A stretch of 64,000 bases of DNA from Rhinopithecus roxellana (taxonomy: Eukaryota > Chordata > Mammalia > Primates > Cercopithecidae), in the NCBI RefSeq assembly GCF_007565055.1, contig NC_044550.1:90883674-90947673 (forward strand), read 5' to 3'. Below, piece by piece: positions 46,141 to 56,340 of the stretch. The position numbers and the translations under genes were made by a program. The first letter of the stretch is position 1; every line of letters begins with the position of its first letter. Under the pieces are notes generated by a model. That model had not been told where the DNA came from. It saw only the letters and a list, made by a program, of their open reading frames with translations, and did not search any database.

Positions 46141-46429
46141 CCTAAAAATAGACAAAAGCATTTTAAAAGGCATACACAAACATTTCTGATAAAAATTTAT
46201 TGGATCACATCTCCCACAAAGATATTCTCACTACTAGCTTTAAGGGCCATAGTGGTACACTCCCGTGGAAACACATTGGTTATCCTCCTAGTAATTGGAA
46301 ACTTGGAAGTCCCCTATGTTCAGGAATACTGTACTCGGTCCTATAACAAGTAGACATGGCAAAATTTCACAGGGGACTCTTGTACTATATCTATCCTATC
46401 ACCAAAATGTTAAGGTCATGCTTCCAAAA

Positions 46430-46770
46430 CATCTTCCTAAACAATCTCGTCATGATCTTCAGCCAGTAATTTTGTCAACTTGAAGGGATAAGAGAAAAAG
46501 TGCTCTTGAACATGACTGGAAACCACCTTATCAGGGACTGTTAACAACAAATACAGCCACGAAACTCCAAACACAGCAGTGAAACCCCAGGAGATCAGTC
46601 CTTGGGTACATGTTTCACAACGAAATAAGCAATCCAGAATTCTACAAAATTTGAAGGCTACTACAATAGGAGTACTCAATTTGAGTATTATCAGAAATGC
46701 TCTAGAATCAATTGATCTTCAGAAGACAGCTGAACCAAGACCTTCTGAACAAGTAGTTGTCCCTGGATAG
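46430..46770 (+). pseudogene. ERV1 pol remnant (integrase C-terminal region)
   Basis: One frame over about 46511-46572 encodes a stretch like the C-terminal GPY/F-type domain of gammaretroviral integrase, with Trp, Pro-Tyr and a Leu-Thr-Thr run. A second, different frame over about 46579-46625 carries the Pro-Trp-Val-His segment that normally follows. The frames differ, so a frameshift lies between them, and the catalytic DDE core is not present. Integrase inserts the proviral DNA; this scrap cannot do so. It sits downstream of an ERV1-like LTR and leader (42.8-44.3 kb) and upstream of env-side decay and an LTR-like 3' end. Identification is by eye. Confidence 0.5.
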
Positions 46771-46820
46771 TAGAGATTTCTGCCTCAGACATCATACCAA
46801 GACCTAGGGATAATTCATGG

Positions 46821-47124
46821 TTTTGTTGTTGTTTTGAGAGAGGGACTCACTTTGCCACCCAGGCTGGAGTGCAGTGGCAGGATCTTGGCTCACTGCAGTC
46901 TAGGCCTCCCTCCCAGGCTCAAGCAATCCTCCCACCTCAGGATCCCGAGTAGCTGGAATTATAGGCGTGTACTGCCACTCCCAGCTAATTTTTTTGTATT
47001 TTTGGTAGGGATGGGGGTTTTACCATGTTGCCCAGGCTGGTTTCAAATTCCTGAGCTCAAGTGATCCACCTGCCTTGGCCTCCCACAGTGCTGGGATTAC
47101 AGTGGTGAGCCACTGCTCCTGGCC
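46821..47124 (-). mobile_element. AluJ-like element
   Basis: From 'ttttgttgttgttttgagag' to 'gccactgctcctggcc'. Old-type positions ('aggcctccctcccaggctca', 'caagcaatcctcccacctca') and divergence fit AluJ. It separates the pol remnant from the following region. Confidence 0.93.
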
Positions 47125-48049
47125 ATGTTTTACTTTATCTGCTTTTTATAATCATTCTCCTTCTCATTTTACGTAGGTTCATGATCATGATCCATTCACA
47201 AATGTCTCTTTTCTCTTGTATTTACTCCATATTTGAATTATTAGCTCAGGACAGAATTGTTTTAATGCCATTTATAGATTATTCAAAACAACAGTCACTA
47301 CCCTAATATTCCTGAAGGTTGGATCTACCAACTGTTATTAGAAGCTTATGATAATAAGCTCTGGACAATTGTACTCTTATCAAATGGCACCAATGAATGA
47401 CCTTAAACAAATCAGCCTATGAACTGGCTAGTGTCCCTCTTTCCCAGAAAAATAACCAATTACTGTTATCTATCAACCAGAACCTAGATCATTCTAAATT
47501 TTAATTCGGTAAACTTCATAGGGTGTGGAATCAATTACTACCTGGAAGTGACAAGTGTAGACCCAAATATGTAACCCAGATAAATTAAGGCCTTAGTTTA
47601 GACCTCACGTCATAAGTAACTTCCTTTTTGCTTGATCCCCATGTACTTCTATGGAATATTACTTTGACTGTGGTCACGCCTGATCTTGTGTGTGTCAGAC
47701 GAAAACCTCATGCCTCTTAGAACTCATATTCTGAGACTTGCATATACATAGTGACCCTAATTCTATAAATCACACAGGCTGGAAATTCAATCTCAGACCC
47801 AAGCCCCAAAAAGGAACTACCTTAACTAGTCAAACACTCTGCATAGATAATTATTTACTGGTGCATGCAAACAATCAGAGTAGTGTTCTCAAAGATGGGA
47901 TTCAGACAAACAGAAAGAGTATAAGCTTATCTAAACTTTTGAAAAAGTTATTAACAATACTGTCACTGCCACAAATGTAATATAAGCCAATATACACTCA
48001 TTAGCATGAGTAGTAACAATCACATAGCTCTAAGTGTTCTCTTTACTGG
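47125..48049 (+). other. Possible ERV1 env-side decay
   Basis: Non-repetitive, stop-ridden sequence between the integrase remnant and an LTR-like 3' end, where env would be expected. The 80-codon frame at 47738-47980 has no env signature that I can recognise. Position is the only argument. Confidence 0.3.
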
Positions 48050-48340
48050 TCATTGTGGCATTTCTAGCATTGCTGTTCATGGTTCAATGAAACACGCAAA
48101 GTAGAATGACTCATATAAAACTTGCAGGAAAAATCTATCTGGTCCTCTACATTTGATCCTCTCTTGGCCTGGGTTGGGAAATGTGAGTTCCATGTTCCAT
48201 ATTCCTTAAGCTTTCTCTTTTCTTTCACAACAAATCTTTCCCACTCCTCTACCTGCTTTTAGAGTCTTAAAAACACAAATTATTGTGACTCACTCCTTTA
48301 TATAGTAAACTCTTAATAAATGGCCTCTATTCTTGTGTTG
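48050..48340 (+). repeat. ERV1-type LTR 3' part
   Basis: 'cctgcttttagagtcttaaa', 'tatagtaaactcttaataaa' (a polyadenylation signal) and 'tggcctctattcttgtg' match the layout of the 3' part of the LTR at 42.8-43.25 kb, though the 5' part differs. Confidence 0.45.
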
Positions 48341-49163
48341 TTTTACTTTATTTCTTTATGTGTTTGTATAAAATATTACAATATTTATAAAGTATATTAC
48401 TACTATATCATACACATATGTGTGTGAGTATAGGCATATCTATATGTGTTTACATAAAATGTGTCTAACAACCAATATTTATCTCATCAATTGATCAATC
48501 TATCAATCTATATATCTATGTATCTATGTATCTAATTTAGAATTTAGAAGTTAATACTAGGCATTTAATTGGCACACATTATCTATTTTTGAAAGAATAA
48601 GTAAATGAATGCATAACTGAGTGAATCAATGTTTTTATTAATAATCCTCCATAATTAAATTTTTCCTATTATTAAATTACTTCAAGATTTAATAAAGGAT
48701 ATGTGCTCAAAAAATATAACAATCAACATTTTTAAGTTTATTTTGTATTACATCTCCTCTTCTTCCCTCCCATGGCTGATACCTTTGTGTACAGCTGGGT
48801 TATTATCATCTCTCACACAATGTTATTGCCTTTTCTTGTAAATATACCTACTTGCCCTGTATTTTATTGTAAGAATAATTATTTAAAAATTGGGCTTCGT
48901 AAAATAACTCTGCAAAAAGCAAAATCAAATCATATTGACTAATATAACAAAGTATAGAAATTCTTAGATCTTTGTGAGTGTAGTTTTTTACATCAAACTA
49001 CATTCTAGGTGGTAAGTATAGGTAACACACAATAAATAAAACACAATGTCTTGAATTCTGTGCAAAAATAATGCTAAAATAAAACTTTGAACAAACTACA
49101 ATGAGAACACAAAGGGAGAAGATTGCAGGTAAAGGACAGCATGAAGCAGAAATAGTTTTAAAA
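48341..49163. other. Unassigned AT-rich DNA with TATC repeat
   Basis: A tcaa/tcta/tgta simple repeat lies at 48489-48536. No gene recognised. Confidence 0.5.
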
Positions 49164-50193
49164 AGATACATATTCGGAATATAGGAACAACTCTGGTCTG
49201 CAGCTCCCAGTGTGACTGACACAGAAAACAGGCGATTTCTGCATTTCCAACTGAGGTACCTGGTTCATCTCACTGGGACTGGTTGAACAGTAGGTGCAGC
49301 CCATGAGAGGCGAGCCAAAGAAGGGCAGGGCATCGCCTCACCTGGCAAGTGCAATGGATTGAGGGATTTCCCTTTCTTAGCCAAGGGAAGCCGTGACAGA
49401 CTACCTGGAAAAACAGGACACTCCCCGCCTAAATACTGCGCTTTTCCCTAGGTCTTAGCAACTGGCAGACAAGCTGATTCTCTCCCATGCCTGGCTCCGC
49501 AGGTTCCACGCTCATGGAGCCTTGCTCACTGCTAGTACAGCAGTGTGAGATCAATCCACAAGGTGGCAGCCTGGCTGGGGGATGGGCGTCTGCCATTGCT
49601 GAGGCTTGAGTAGGTAAACAAAGCAGTCGGGAAGCTCAAATTGGGCACAGCCCACCACAGTTCAATAAGGTCTACTGCCTCTAGATTCCACCTCTGTGGG
49701 CAGGGCAGAGATGAACAAAAGGCAGCAGACAACATCTGCAGACTTAACCATCCCTGTCTGACTGCTCTGAAGAGAGCAGTGGTTCTTCCAGCATGGTGTT
49801 TGAGCTCTGAGAATAGACAGACTGCCTCCTCAAGTGGCTCCCTGACCTCCATATAGCCTAACTGGGAGACACCTCCCAGTAGGGGCCAAGAGACAACTCA
49901 TATAGGTGGCTGCCCCTCTGGGATGAAGTTCAAGAGGAAAGATCAGGCAGCAATATTTGCTGTTCTGCAATATTTGCTGTTCTGCAGCCTCCGCTGGTGA
50001 TACCCAAGCAAACAGAGTCTGGAGTGGAACTCCAGCAAACTCCAACAGACCTCCATATGAGGGGTATGACTGTTAGAAGAAAAACTAACAAACAGAAAGG
50101 AATAGCATCAACATCAACAAAAAGGTCATCTACACCAAAACCCCATCTGTAGCTCACCAACATCAAAGACCAAAGGTAGATAACACCACAAAG
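49164..50193 (+). repeat. L1 5'UTR (primate L1PA, older)
   Basis: This is the L1 internal promoter region, missing only the first ~15 bases: 'aataggaacaactctggtct', 'atttctgcatttccaactga', 'ggtaaacaaagcagtcggga' and 'cctcctcaagtggctccctg'. It contains a 17-bp tandem duplication at 49950-49983. CpG loss relative to young L1s points to an older L1PA. Open frames on both strands here are incidental. Confidence 0.93.
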
Positions 50194-51210
50194 TTGGGAA
50201 GAAACCAGAGCAGAAAAGCTGAAGATTCTAAAAATCAGAACACCTCTTCTCCTCCAAAGATCACAGCTCCTCACCAGCAATAAAACAAAGCTGGATGGAG
50301 AATGGCTTGATGACAGAAGTAGGCTTCAGAAAGTCAGTAATAACAAACTTCTCCCACTAAAGGAGGATGTTCAAACCCATCGCAAAGAAGCCGAAAACCT
50401 TGAAAAAAGATTAGATGAATGACTAACTAGAATAAACAGTGTAGATAAGATCTTAAATGACCTGATGAAGCTGAAAACCATGGCACAAGAACTTCATGAT
50501 GCATGCACAAGCTTCAATAGCTGATTTGATCAAGTGGAAGAAAGTGTATCAGTGATTGAAGATCAAATTAGTGAAATAAAGTGAGAAGACAAGGTTAGAG
50601 ATAAAACAGTAAAAAGGAATGAACAAAGCCTCCAAGAAATATGGAACTATGTGGAAAGACCAAATCTACAATTGATTGGTGTACCTGAAAGTGACAGGGA
50701 GAATGGAACCAAGTTGGCAAACACTCTTCATGATATTATCCAGGAGAACTTCCCCAACCTAGCAAGGCAGGCCAACATTCAAATTCAGGAAATGCAGAGA
50801 ACACCACGAAGATACTCCTTGAGAAGAGCAACTGCAAGACACATAATTGTCAGATTCACCAAGGTTGAAATGAAGGAAAATGTGTTAAGGGCAGCCAGAG
50901 AAAGGTCGAGTTACCCATAAAGGGAAGCCCATCAGACTAACAGTGGATCACTCTGCAGAAACCCTACAAGCCAGAAGTGAGTGGGGACCAATATTCAATG
51001 TTCTTAAAGAAAAGAATTTTCAACCCAGAATTTCATATCCAGCCAAACTAAGCTTCATAAGTGAAAGAGAAATCAAATCCTTTAGCAGATAAGCAAATGC
51101 TGAGATGTTTTGTCACCATTAGGTCTGCCTTACAAGAACTCCTCAAGGAATCAATAAACATGGAAAGAAACAACCAGTACCAGCCACTGCAAAAACATGC
51201 CAAATTGTAA
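50194..51210 (+). pseudogene. L1 ORF1 pseudogene
   Basis: L1 ORF1p is the RNA-binding trimeric chaperone of the L1 particle. The region is 1,017 nt, the length of a 338-residue ORF1 plus stop, but the start codon reads ttg (50194-50196). The coiled-coil part has several in-frame stops, among them tga triplets where functional L1s have cga, consistent with CpG decay. The best preserved block (50651-50920, 89 codons) covers the RRM domain with 'PNLQLIGVPESD' and 'FPNLARQANIQIQEMQRTP' and lies in a different frame from the start. A C-terminal-domain remnant follows. It ends at the natural stop taa 51208-51210. Confidence 0.93.
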
Positions 51211-51314
51211 AGACCATTGATGCTTTGGAGAAACTGCATCAACTAATGGGCAAAACAACCAGCAAACATCATAATGACAGGATGAAATTCAAACATAACA
51301 ACATTAACCTTGAA
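51211..51314 (+). repeat. L1 inter-ORF spacer and start of ORF2
   Basis: 'actgcatcaactaatgggca' and 'aacatcataatgacaggatg' are the spacer and ORF2 start (atg 51273-51275). After about 14 codons, with one stop, L1 sequence switches abruptly to the opposite strand near 51313. Confidence 0.9.
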
Positions 51315-53345
51315 TAGGAGTGGTAAGAGAGGGCATCCCTGTCTTGCGCCAGTTTTCAAAGGGAATGCTTCCAGTTTTTGCCCATACAGTAAGATATCGG
51401 CTGTGGGTTTGATTTAAATCGCTCTTATTATTTTGAGATATGTCATATCAATATCTAGTTTATTGAGAGGTTTTAGCAAGAAGGGCAGTTGAATTTTGTC
51501 GAAGGCCTTTTCTGCATCTACTGAGATATTCATGTGTTTTCTGTCTTTGGTTCTGTTTATATGATGGATTATGTTTATTGATTTGCATATGTTGAACCAG
51601 CCTTGCATCCCAGGGATGAAGACAACTTGATCATGTTGGATAAGTTTTTTGATGTGCTGCTGGATTCGGTTTGCCAGTATTTTATTGAGGATTTTTGCAT
51701 CAATGTTCATCAGGGATATTGGTCTAACATTCGCTTTTTCTGTTGTGTCTCTGCCAGGCTTTGGTATCAGGATGATGCTGGCCTCATAAAATGAGTTAGG
51801 GAGGATTCCCTCTTTTTCTATTGATTAGAATAGTTTCAGAAGGAATGGTACCAGCTCCTCCTTATACCTCTGGTAGAATTCAGCTGTGAATCCATCTGGT
51901 CCTGGACTTTTTTTGGTTGGTAGGCTATTAATGATTGCCTCAATTTCAGAGCCTGCTATTGGTCTATTCAGAGATTCAATTTCTTCCTGGTTTAGTCTTG
52001 GGAGGGTGTATGTGTCCAGGAATTTATCCCTTTCTTCTAGATTTTCCAGTTTATTTGTGTAGAGACATTTTTAGTATTCTCTGATGGTAGTTTGTATTTC
52101 TGTGGCATCAGTGGTGATATCCCCTCTATCATTTTTTATTGCATCTATTTGATTCTTCTCTCTTTTCTTCATTAGCCTGGCTAGCAATCTATCAATTTTG
52201 TTGATCTTTTAAAAAACCAGCCCCTGGATTCATTGATTTTTGAAGGGTTTTTTGTGTCTCTATCTCCTTCAGTTCTGCTCTTAGTTATTTCCTGTCTCTG
52301 CTAGCTTCTGAATGTGTTTGCTCTTGCTTCTCTAGTTCTTTTAATTGTGATGTTAGGGTGTCAATTTTGGATCTTTCCTGCTTTCTCTTGTGGACATTTA
52401 GTGCTATAAATTTCCCTCTATATACTGCTTTAAATGTGTCCCAGAGGTTCTGGTATATTGTGTCTTTGTTTTCATTGATTTCAAAGAACATCTTTATTTC
52501 TGTCTTCATTTCATTATGTAACCAGTAGTCATTCAGGAGCAGGTTGTTCAGTTTCCATGTAGTTGAGCAGTTTTGAGTGAGTTGCTTAATCCTGAGTTCT
52601 AGTTTGATTACACTGTGGTCTGAGAAACAGTTTGTTATAATTTCTGTTATTTTACATTTGCTGAGGAGTACATTACTTCCAACTATGTGGTCAATTTTGG
52701 AATAAGTGTGATGTGGTGCTGAGAAGAATGTATATTCTGTTGATTTGGGGTGGAGAGTTCTGTAGATGTCTATTAGGTCCACTTGGTGCAGAGCTGAGTT
52801 CAATTCCTGGATATCCTTGTTAACTTTCTGTCTCATTTATCTGTCTAATGTTGACAGTGGGGTGTTAAAATCTCCCATTTTTATTGTGTGGGAGTCTAAG
52901 TCTCTTTGTAGGTCTCTAAGGACTTGCTTTATCAATCCAGGTGCTCCTGTATTGGGTGCATATATATTTAGGATGGTTAGCTCTTCTTGTTGAATTGATC
53001 CCTTTACCATTATGTAATGGCCTTCTTTGTCTCTTTTGAACTTTGTTGGTTTACAGTCTTTTTTATCAGAGACTAGGATTGCAACCCCACCCCACAACAG
53101 GTCCCAGTGTGTGATGTTCCCCACCCTGTGTTCAAGTGTTTTGCTTTCCATTTGCTTGGTATATCTCCCTCCATCCTTTATTTTGAGCCTATGTGTGTCT
53201 CTGCACATGAGATGGGTCTCCTGAATACAGCACACAGTTGGGTCTTGACTCTTTATCCAACTTGCCAGTCTATGTCTTTTAATTGGAGCATTTAGCCCAT
53301 TTACATTAAGGTTATTATTGTTACGTGTGAATTTGATCCTGTCAT
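51313..53345 (-). pseudogene. L1 ORF2 pseudogene, antisense, endonuclease plus partial RT
   Basis: ORF2p is the L1 endonuclease/reverse transcriptase. Read on -, it begins at 53345 (cat = ATG complement at 53343-53345). It runs through the endonuclease (frames at 53235-52837 and 52836-52285 contain 'MCCIQETHL', 'GDFNTPLSTLDR' and 'SDHSVIKLELR', the last including the catalytic-site region) and on into RT ('FIPGMQGWFNI', 'DAEKAFDKIQ' at 51710-51414). It stops at 51313 just before the part encoding the RT catalytic Asp pair, so about 680 of ~1,275 codons remain. Frameshifts and stops make it non-functional. A 3'UTR-like scrap is embedded at about 53087-53138. Confidence 0.93.
53087..53138 (-). 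repeat. L1 3'UTR-like scrap inside antisense ORF2
   Basis: 'acaggtcccagtgtgtgatg' plus ttccccaccctgtg and 'ttcaagtg' match the antisense L1 3'UTR (compare about 40448-40492 and 59878-59918), not ORF2. It replaces the short run that normally follows the 'gactaggattgcaacccc' block. Confidence 0.85.
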
Positions 53346-53414
53346 TATGATGTTAGCAGGTTATTTTTCTCATTAGTTGATGCAGTTTCTTCCTAGCATC
53401 GATAGTCTTTACAA
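53346..53414 (-). repeat. L1 inter-ORF spacer, antisense
   Basis: 'attagttgatgcagtttctt' and 'agcatcgatagtctttacaa' are the reverse complement of the spacer also present in sense at 51211-51272. L1 homology stops near 53414. Confidence 0.9.
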
Positions 53415-53754
53415 TAGGCTTAGGCATCATTGTGCTCTCTCCATCATGAAGGAAAGCATTCCATCTCTCACTATTAAGTACGATGCTGTGTTTTTGATAA
53501 ATGTCTGCCTCAGGTTAAGTCTTCTGAGTAGCAGAAGTTAAAAAGAATTAGATGTGCATAAGATTAAATGTGCAAGAGATTTTCAGGAAAAGGTATCTGT
53601 GAATGGCAGATTCTGAATCTTCATTAGGATTACCTTCCACTCTCTAGAGTACATGGTCATACCCAAGCCTCTCTTAAACTAGCCATCATTTCTGTTCTGC
53701 CTGATCCGCATGGTAAAATCAAGATAATGAATTCATATAATACTCTATAAAATG
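53415..53754. other. Unassigned spacer between L1 pieces
   Basis: About 340 bp. 'ctctcactattaagtacgat' plus gctgtg is faintly like antisense ORF2 of an older L1; the rest is not recognised. Confidence 0.4.
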
Positions 53755-54705
53755 TGCACACAAGAAAAAAACAAACAACCCCATCAAAAAGTGGGCAAAG
53801 GATATGGACAGACACTTCTCAAAAGAAGACATGCATACAGCCAACAGACACATGAGAAAATGCTCATCATCACTCGCCATCAGAGAAATGCAAATCAAAC
53901 CACAATGAGATACAATCTCACACCAGCTAGAATGGCAATCATTAAAAAGTCAGTAAACAACATGTTTCCTGAGAGGATGTGGAGAAATAGGAACACTTTT
54001 ACACTGTTGGTGGGACTGTAAACTAGTTCAACCATTATGGAAAACAGTGTGGCGATTCCTCAAGGATCTAGAACCAGAAATGCCATTTAACCCAGCCATC
54101 CCATTACTGGGGATATACCCAAAGGATAAGTCATGCTGCTATAAAGACACATGCACACATATGTTTATTGTGGCACTATTCACAATAGCAAAGACTTGGA
54201 ATCAACCCACATGTCCATCAGTGACAGACTGGATTAAGAAAATGTGGCACATATACACCATGGAATACTATGCAGCCATAAAAAAGGATGAGTTTGTGTC
54301 CTTTGTAGGGACATGGATGCAGCTGAAAACCATCATAATCAGCAAACCATTGCAAAAACAGAAAACCAAATACCACATGTTCTCACTCATAGGTGGGAAT
54401 TGAACAAAGAGATCACTTGGACACAGGAAGGGGAGCATCACATACTGGGTCCTATTGTGGGGAGGGGGTAGGGGGGAGGGATATTATTAGGGGATATACC
54501 TAATGTAAATGACGAGTTAATGGGTGCAGCACACCAACATGGCACATGTATACATATGTAACAAACCTGCACCTTGTGCACATGTACCCTAGTACTTAAA
54601 GTATAATAATAAATAAATAAATAAATAAGTAGAACAAGAAAAAGAAAAAAAAAGAAGTGTACCAACCCTGCAGTGTAAAAAAAAAAAAAGAAAAAGTGCA
54701 CACAA
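53755..54705 (+). mobile_element. L1PA 3' end with target-site duplication and apparent 3' transduction
   Basis: gtgcacacaa flanks the insertion at 53755-53764 and 54696-54705. Inside are the last ~270 codons of ORF2, broken into frames at 53752-54021 and 54047-54403, then the 3'UTR with a G-rich tract at 54459-54480. A (taaa)n-type tail to about 54630 is followed by an impure A-rich run, then about 24 bp of different sequence ('gaagtgtaccaaccctgcag' + tgt) and a second A tail at about 54678-54695. It is 5'-truncated and independent of the 49-53 kb cluster. Confidence 0.92.
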
Positions 54706-56340
54706 AAATCTCTTTAGACTATACATGACAAAGGACTGATAAATAAACTGCCTTAGGGCGAAACTTTCAATAAATATTGTTTTATGTCTCAAGTAAACAT
54801 TGCCTGCTTCTTATACTCTTTTCCTGATTATTATAGAAAATAATGCGTTTGTCAAACCAATGCCTGTAACTCCTGTACTTAAAGCTGTGTACATCATCTC
54901 TAGTTGTAATACAGCATCCAATATAGCAGCTGCAATTGGAGCTACAAATGGCTGAATTAATAGCAGCCTACAGAAATTCCCCAGAATCCAACCATTACTG
55001 CAGGGGACAAACTGGAGAATTAAACAAAGATATAATGGGAACTGACATCCCTGTGTCTTTCAGCTCTATAAAGGTGGCACTAATATCCATATTTCCAACT
55101 GGAAATTGTTAAAAATATTTTAAATTTACTAACTTAGACAGGGTAGGAGGTAGTTTTTGAGGTTTTCCTTTTGGCATTTTGTACTCTGTACTTCATACTC
55201 TTACATAAAGGACCCAATGTTGGAGTTACTCCAATTTCCAAATTTGTCATTACCATTTATGCTCTGAAAGTGTGAGGAAAATACTATTGGGTAGATCTAG
55301 AACCTACTTGAACCACTATAAACCAGGACCCAATTTATTACTTGACTTGTATAAATCTATACTCTAACAAGGAATTATTGCATTGGTCAATATTAATTCA
55401 AACCCTTTATCAAACCATCCAAAAAAAGGCTGAGTATATGCTTTCTTCAGTATACAGTAACCTAAAAAATGACTATATATATAGATCCTATTGGGGAAAA
55501 AGTATGGAATCATTACAGTCTATACTTGCTCTGATGTTGCAAGGTCTTCATCCTAGGGATGCAGGCACTAATTCAGTTAATAAGTTATGGGTCTTAAAAT
55601 TAGCTCAGGTCCAGGGCCTGAGCAAGACATGTGTGTTTTTATGGGAACAACCTCTTGGAGCCACCTACTCCATCACTTTTCCTTCTTTGGATTGCAAATA
55701 ATAAGCAACATTCTCATTCGTTGCCCAGGGGGTTTGTACTTACAGACACCATGTTCTGTTAGCCATTTCCACAATTTTCTATATGTCATGTCCCCTGGAG
55801 ATCCTTCATTCTTGACTGCCATTATTGTGACTGCAGGTTCCTGACTTATGGGATTTAAGCACTGCCACCTGACCTTTATTATTTCATGGTTCCCTGATTC
55901 CCATGGCTACTAGTAGAGGAAGCTTAGCCCTTAACTGGTGGGAAGAGCCATCATTGACTATCACAGAAATGATGGTATCCTTCTTACTCTCACAAACCCA
56001 ATGGTATTGGTGATTGATGTTTACTCTTGGCCTTTCCAAAGAACACCATGTTCTGGGTGAGTTTTCTGAGCTCAAATATCATATCCATTTCAGCATGTCT
56101 ATTTCCCATTCATTTCTATACTATCTGTCAGGCTTTTCCACTTTTTTCAGCATGGACCACAACTTTCTCCTGGCTTCTGAGATCCATGCTAAGAGCATGT
56201 CTACCCCATCTTTTATGGTCCTTCCCAGGGTATGAAATACCAAAAAAATTGCCTCAAGTCAATAAATTCTTGCTTATGCAGTCTTATCATGAGCCCTCAA
56301 ATTTCAATCCCAGGGATACACTCCTGGATTCTGACATACA
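54706..56340. other. Unassigned region, possibly retroviral-derived
   Basis: Less AT-rich than the flanks and free of recognised Alu or L1. A 119-codon frame (55342-55701 on +) and overlapping shorter frames (55587-55844, 56027-56350) translate to protein-like but unrecognised sequence. It could be decayed ERV interior (env- or gag-side) or a decayed gene. I cannot identify any motif securely. Confidence 0.3.

Noticed and set aside
49532..50280. Overlapping frames of 71-116 codons on the - strand
   Set aside because: They lie antisense to the L1 5'UTR, where open frames arise incidentally. The primate L1 antisense ORF0 was considered, but the frames here do not match what I know of it well enough to call.
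53755..54705. The 3' half of the L1 cluster at 49-53 kb, making one rearranged full-length element
   Set aside because: It has its own 10-bp target-site duplication and is separated by about 340 bp of other sequence, so it is an independent insertion.
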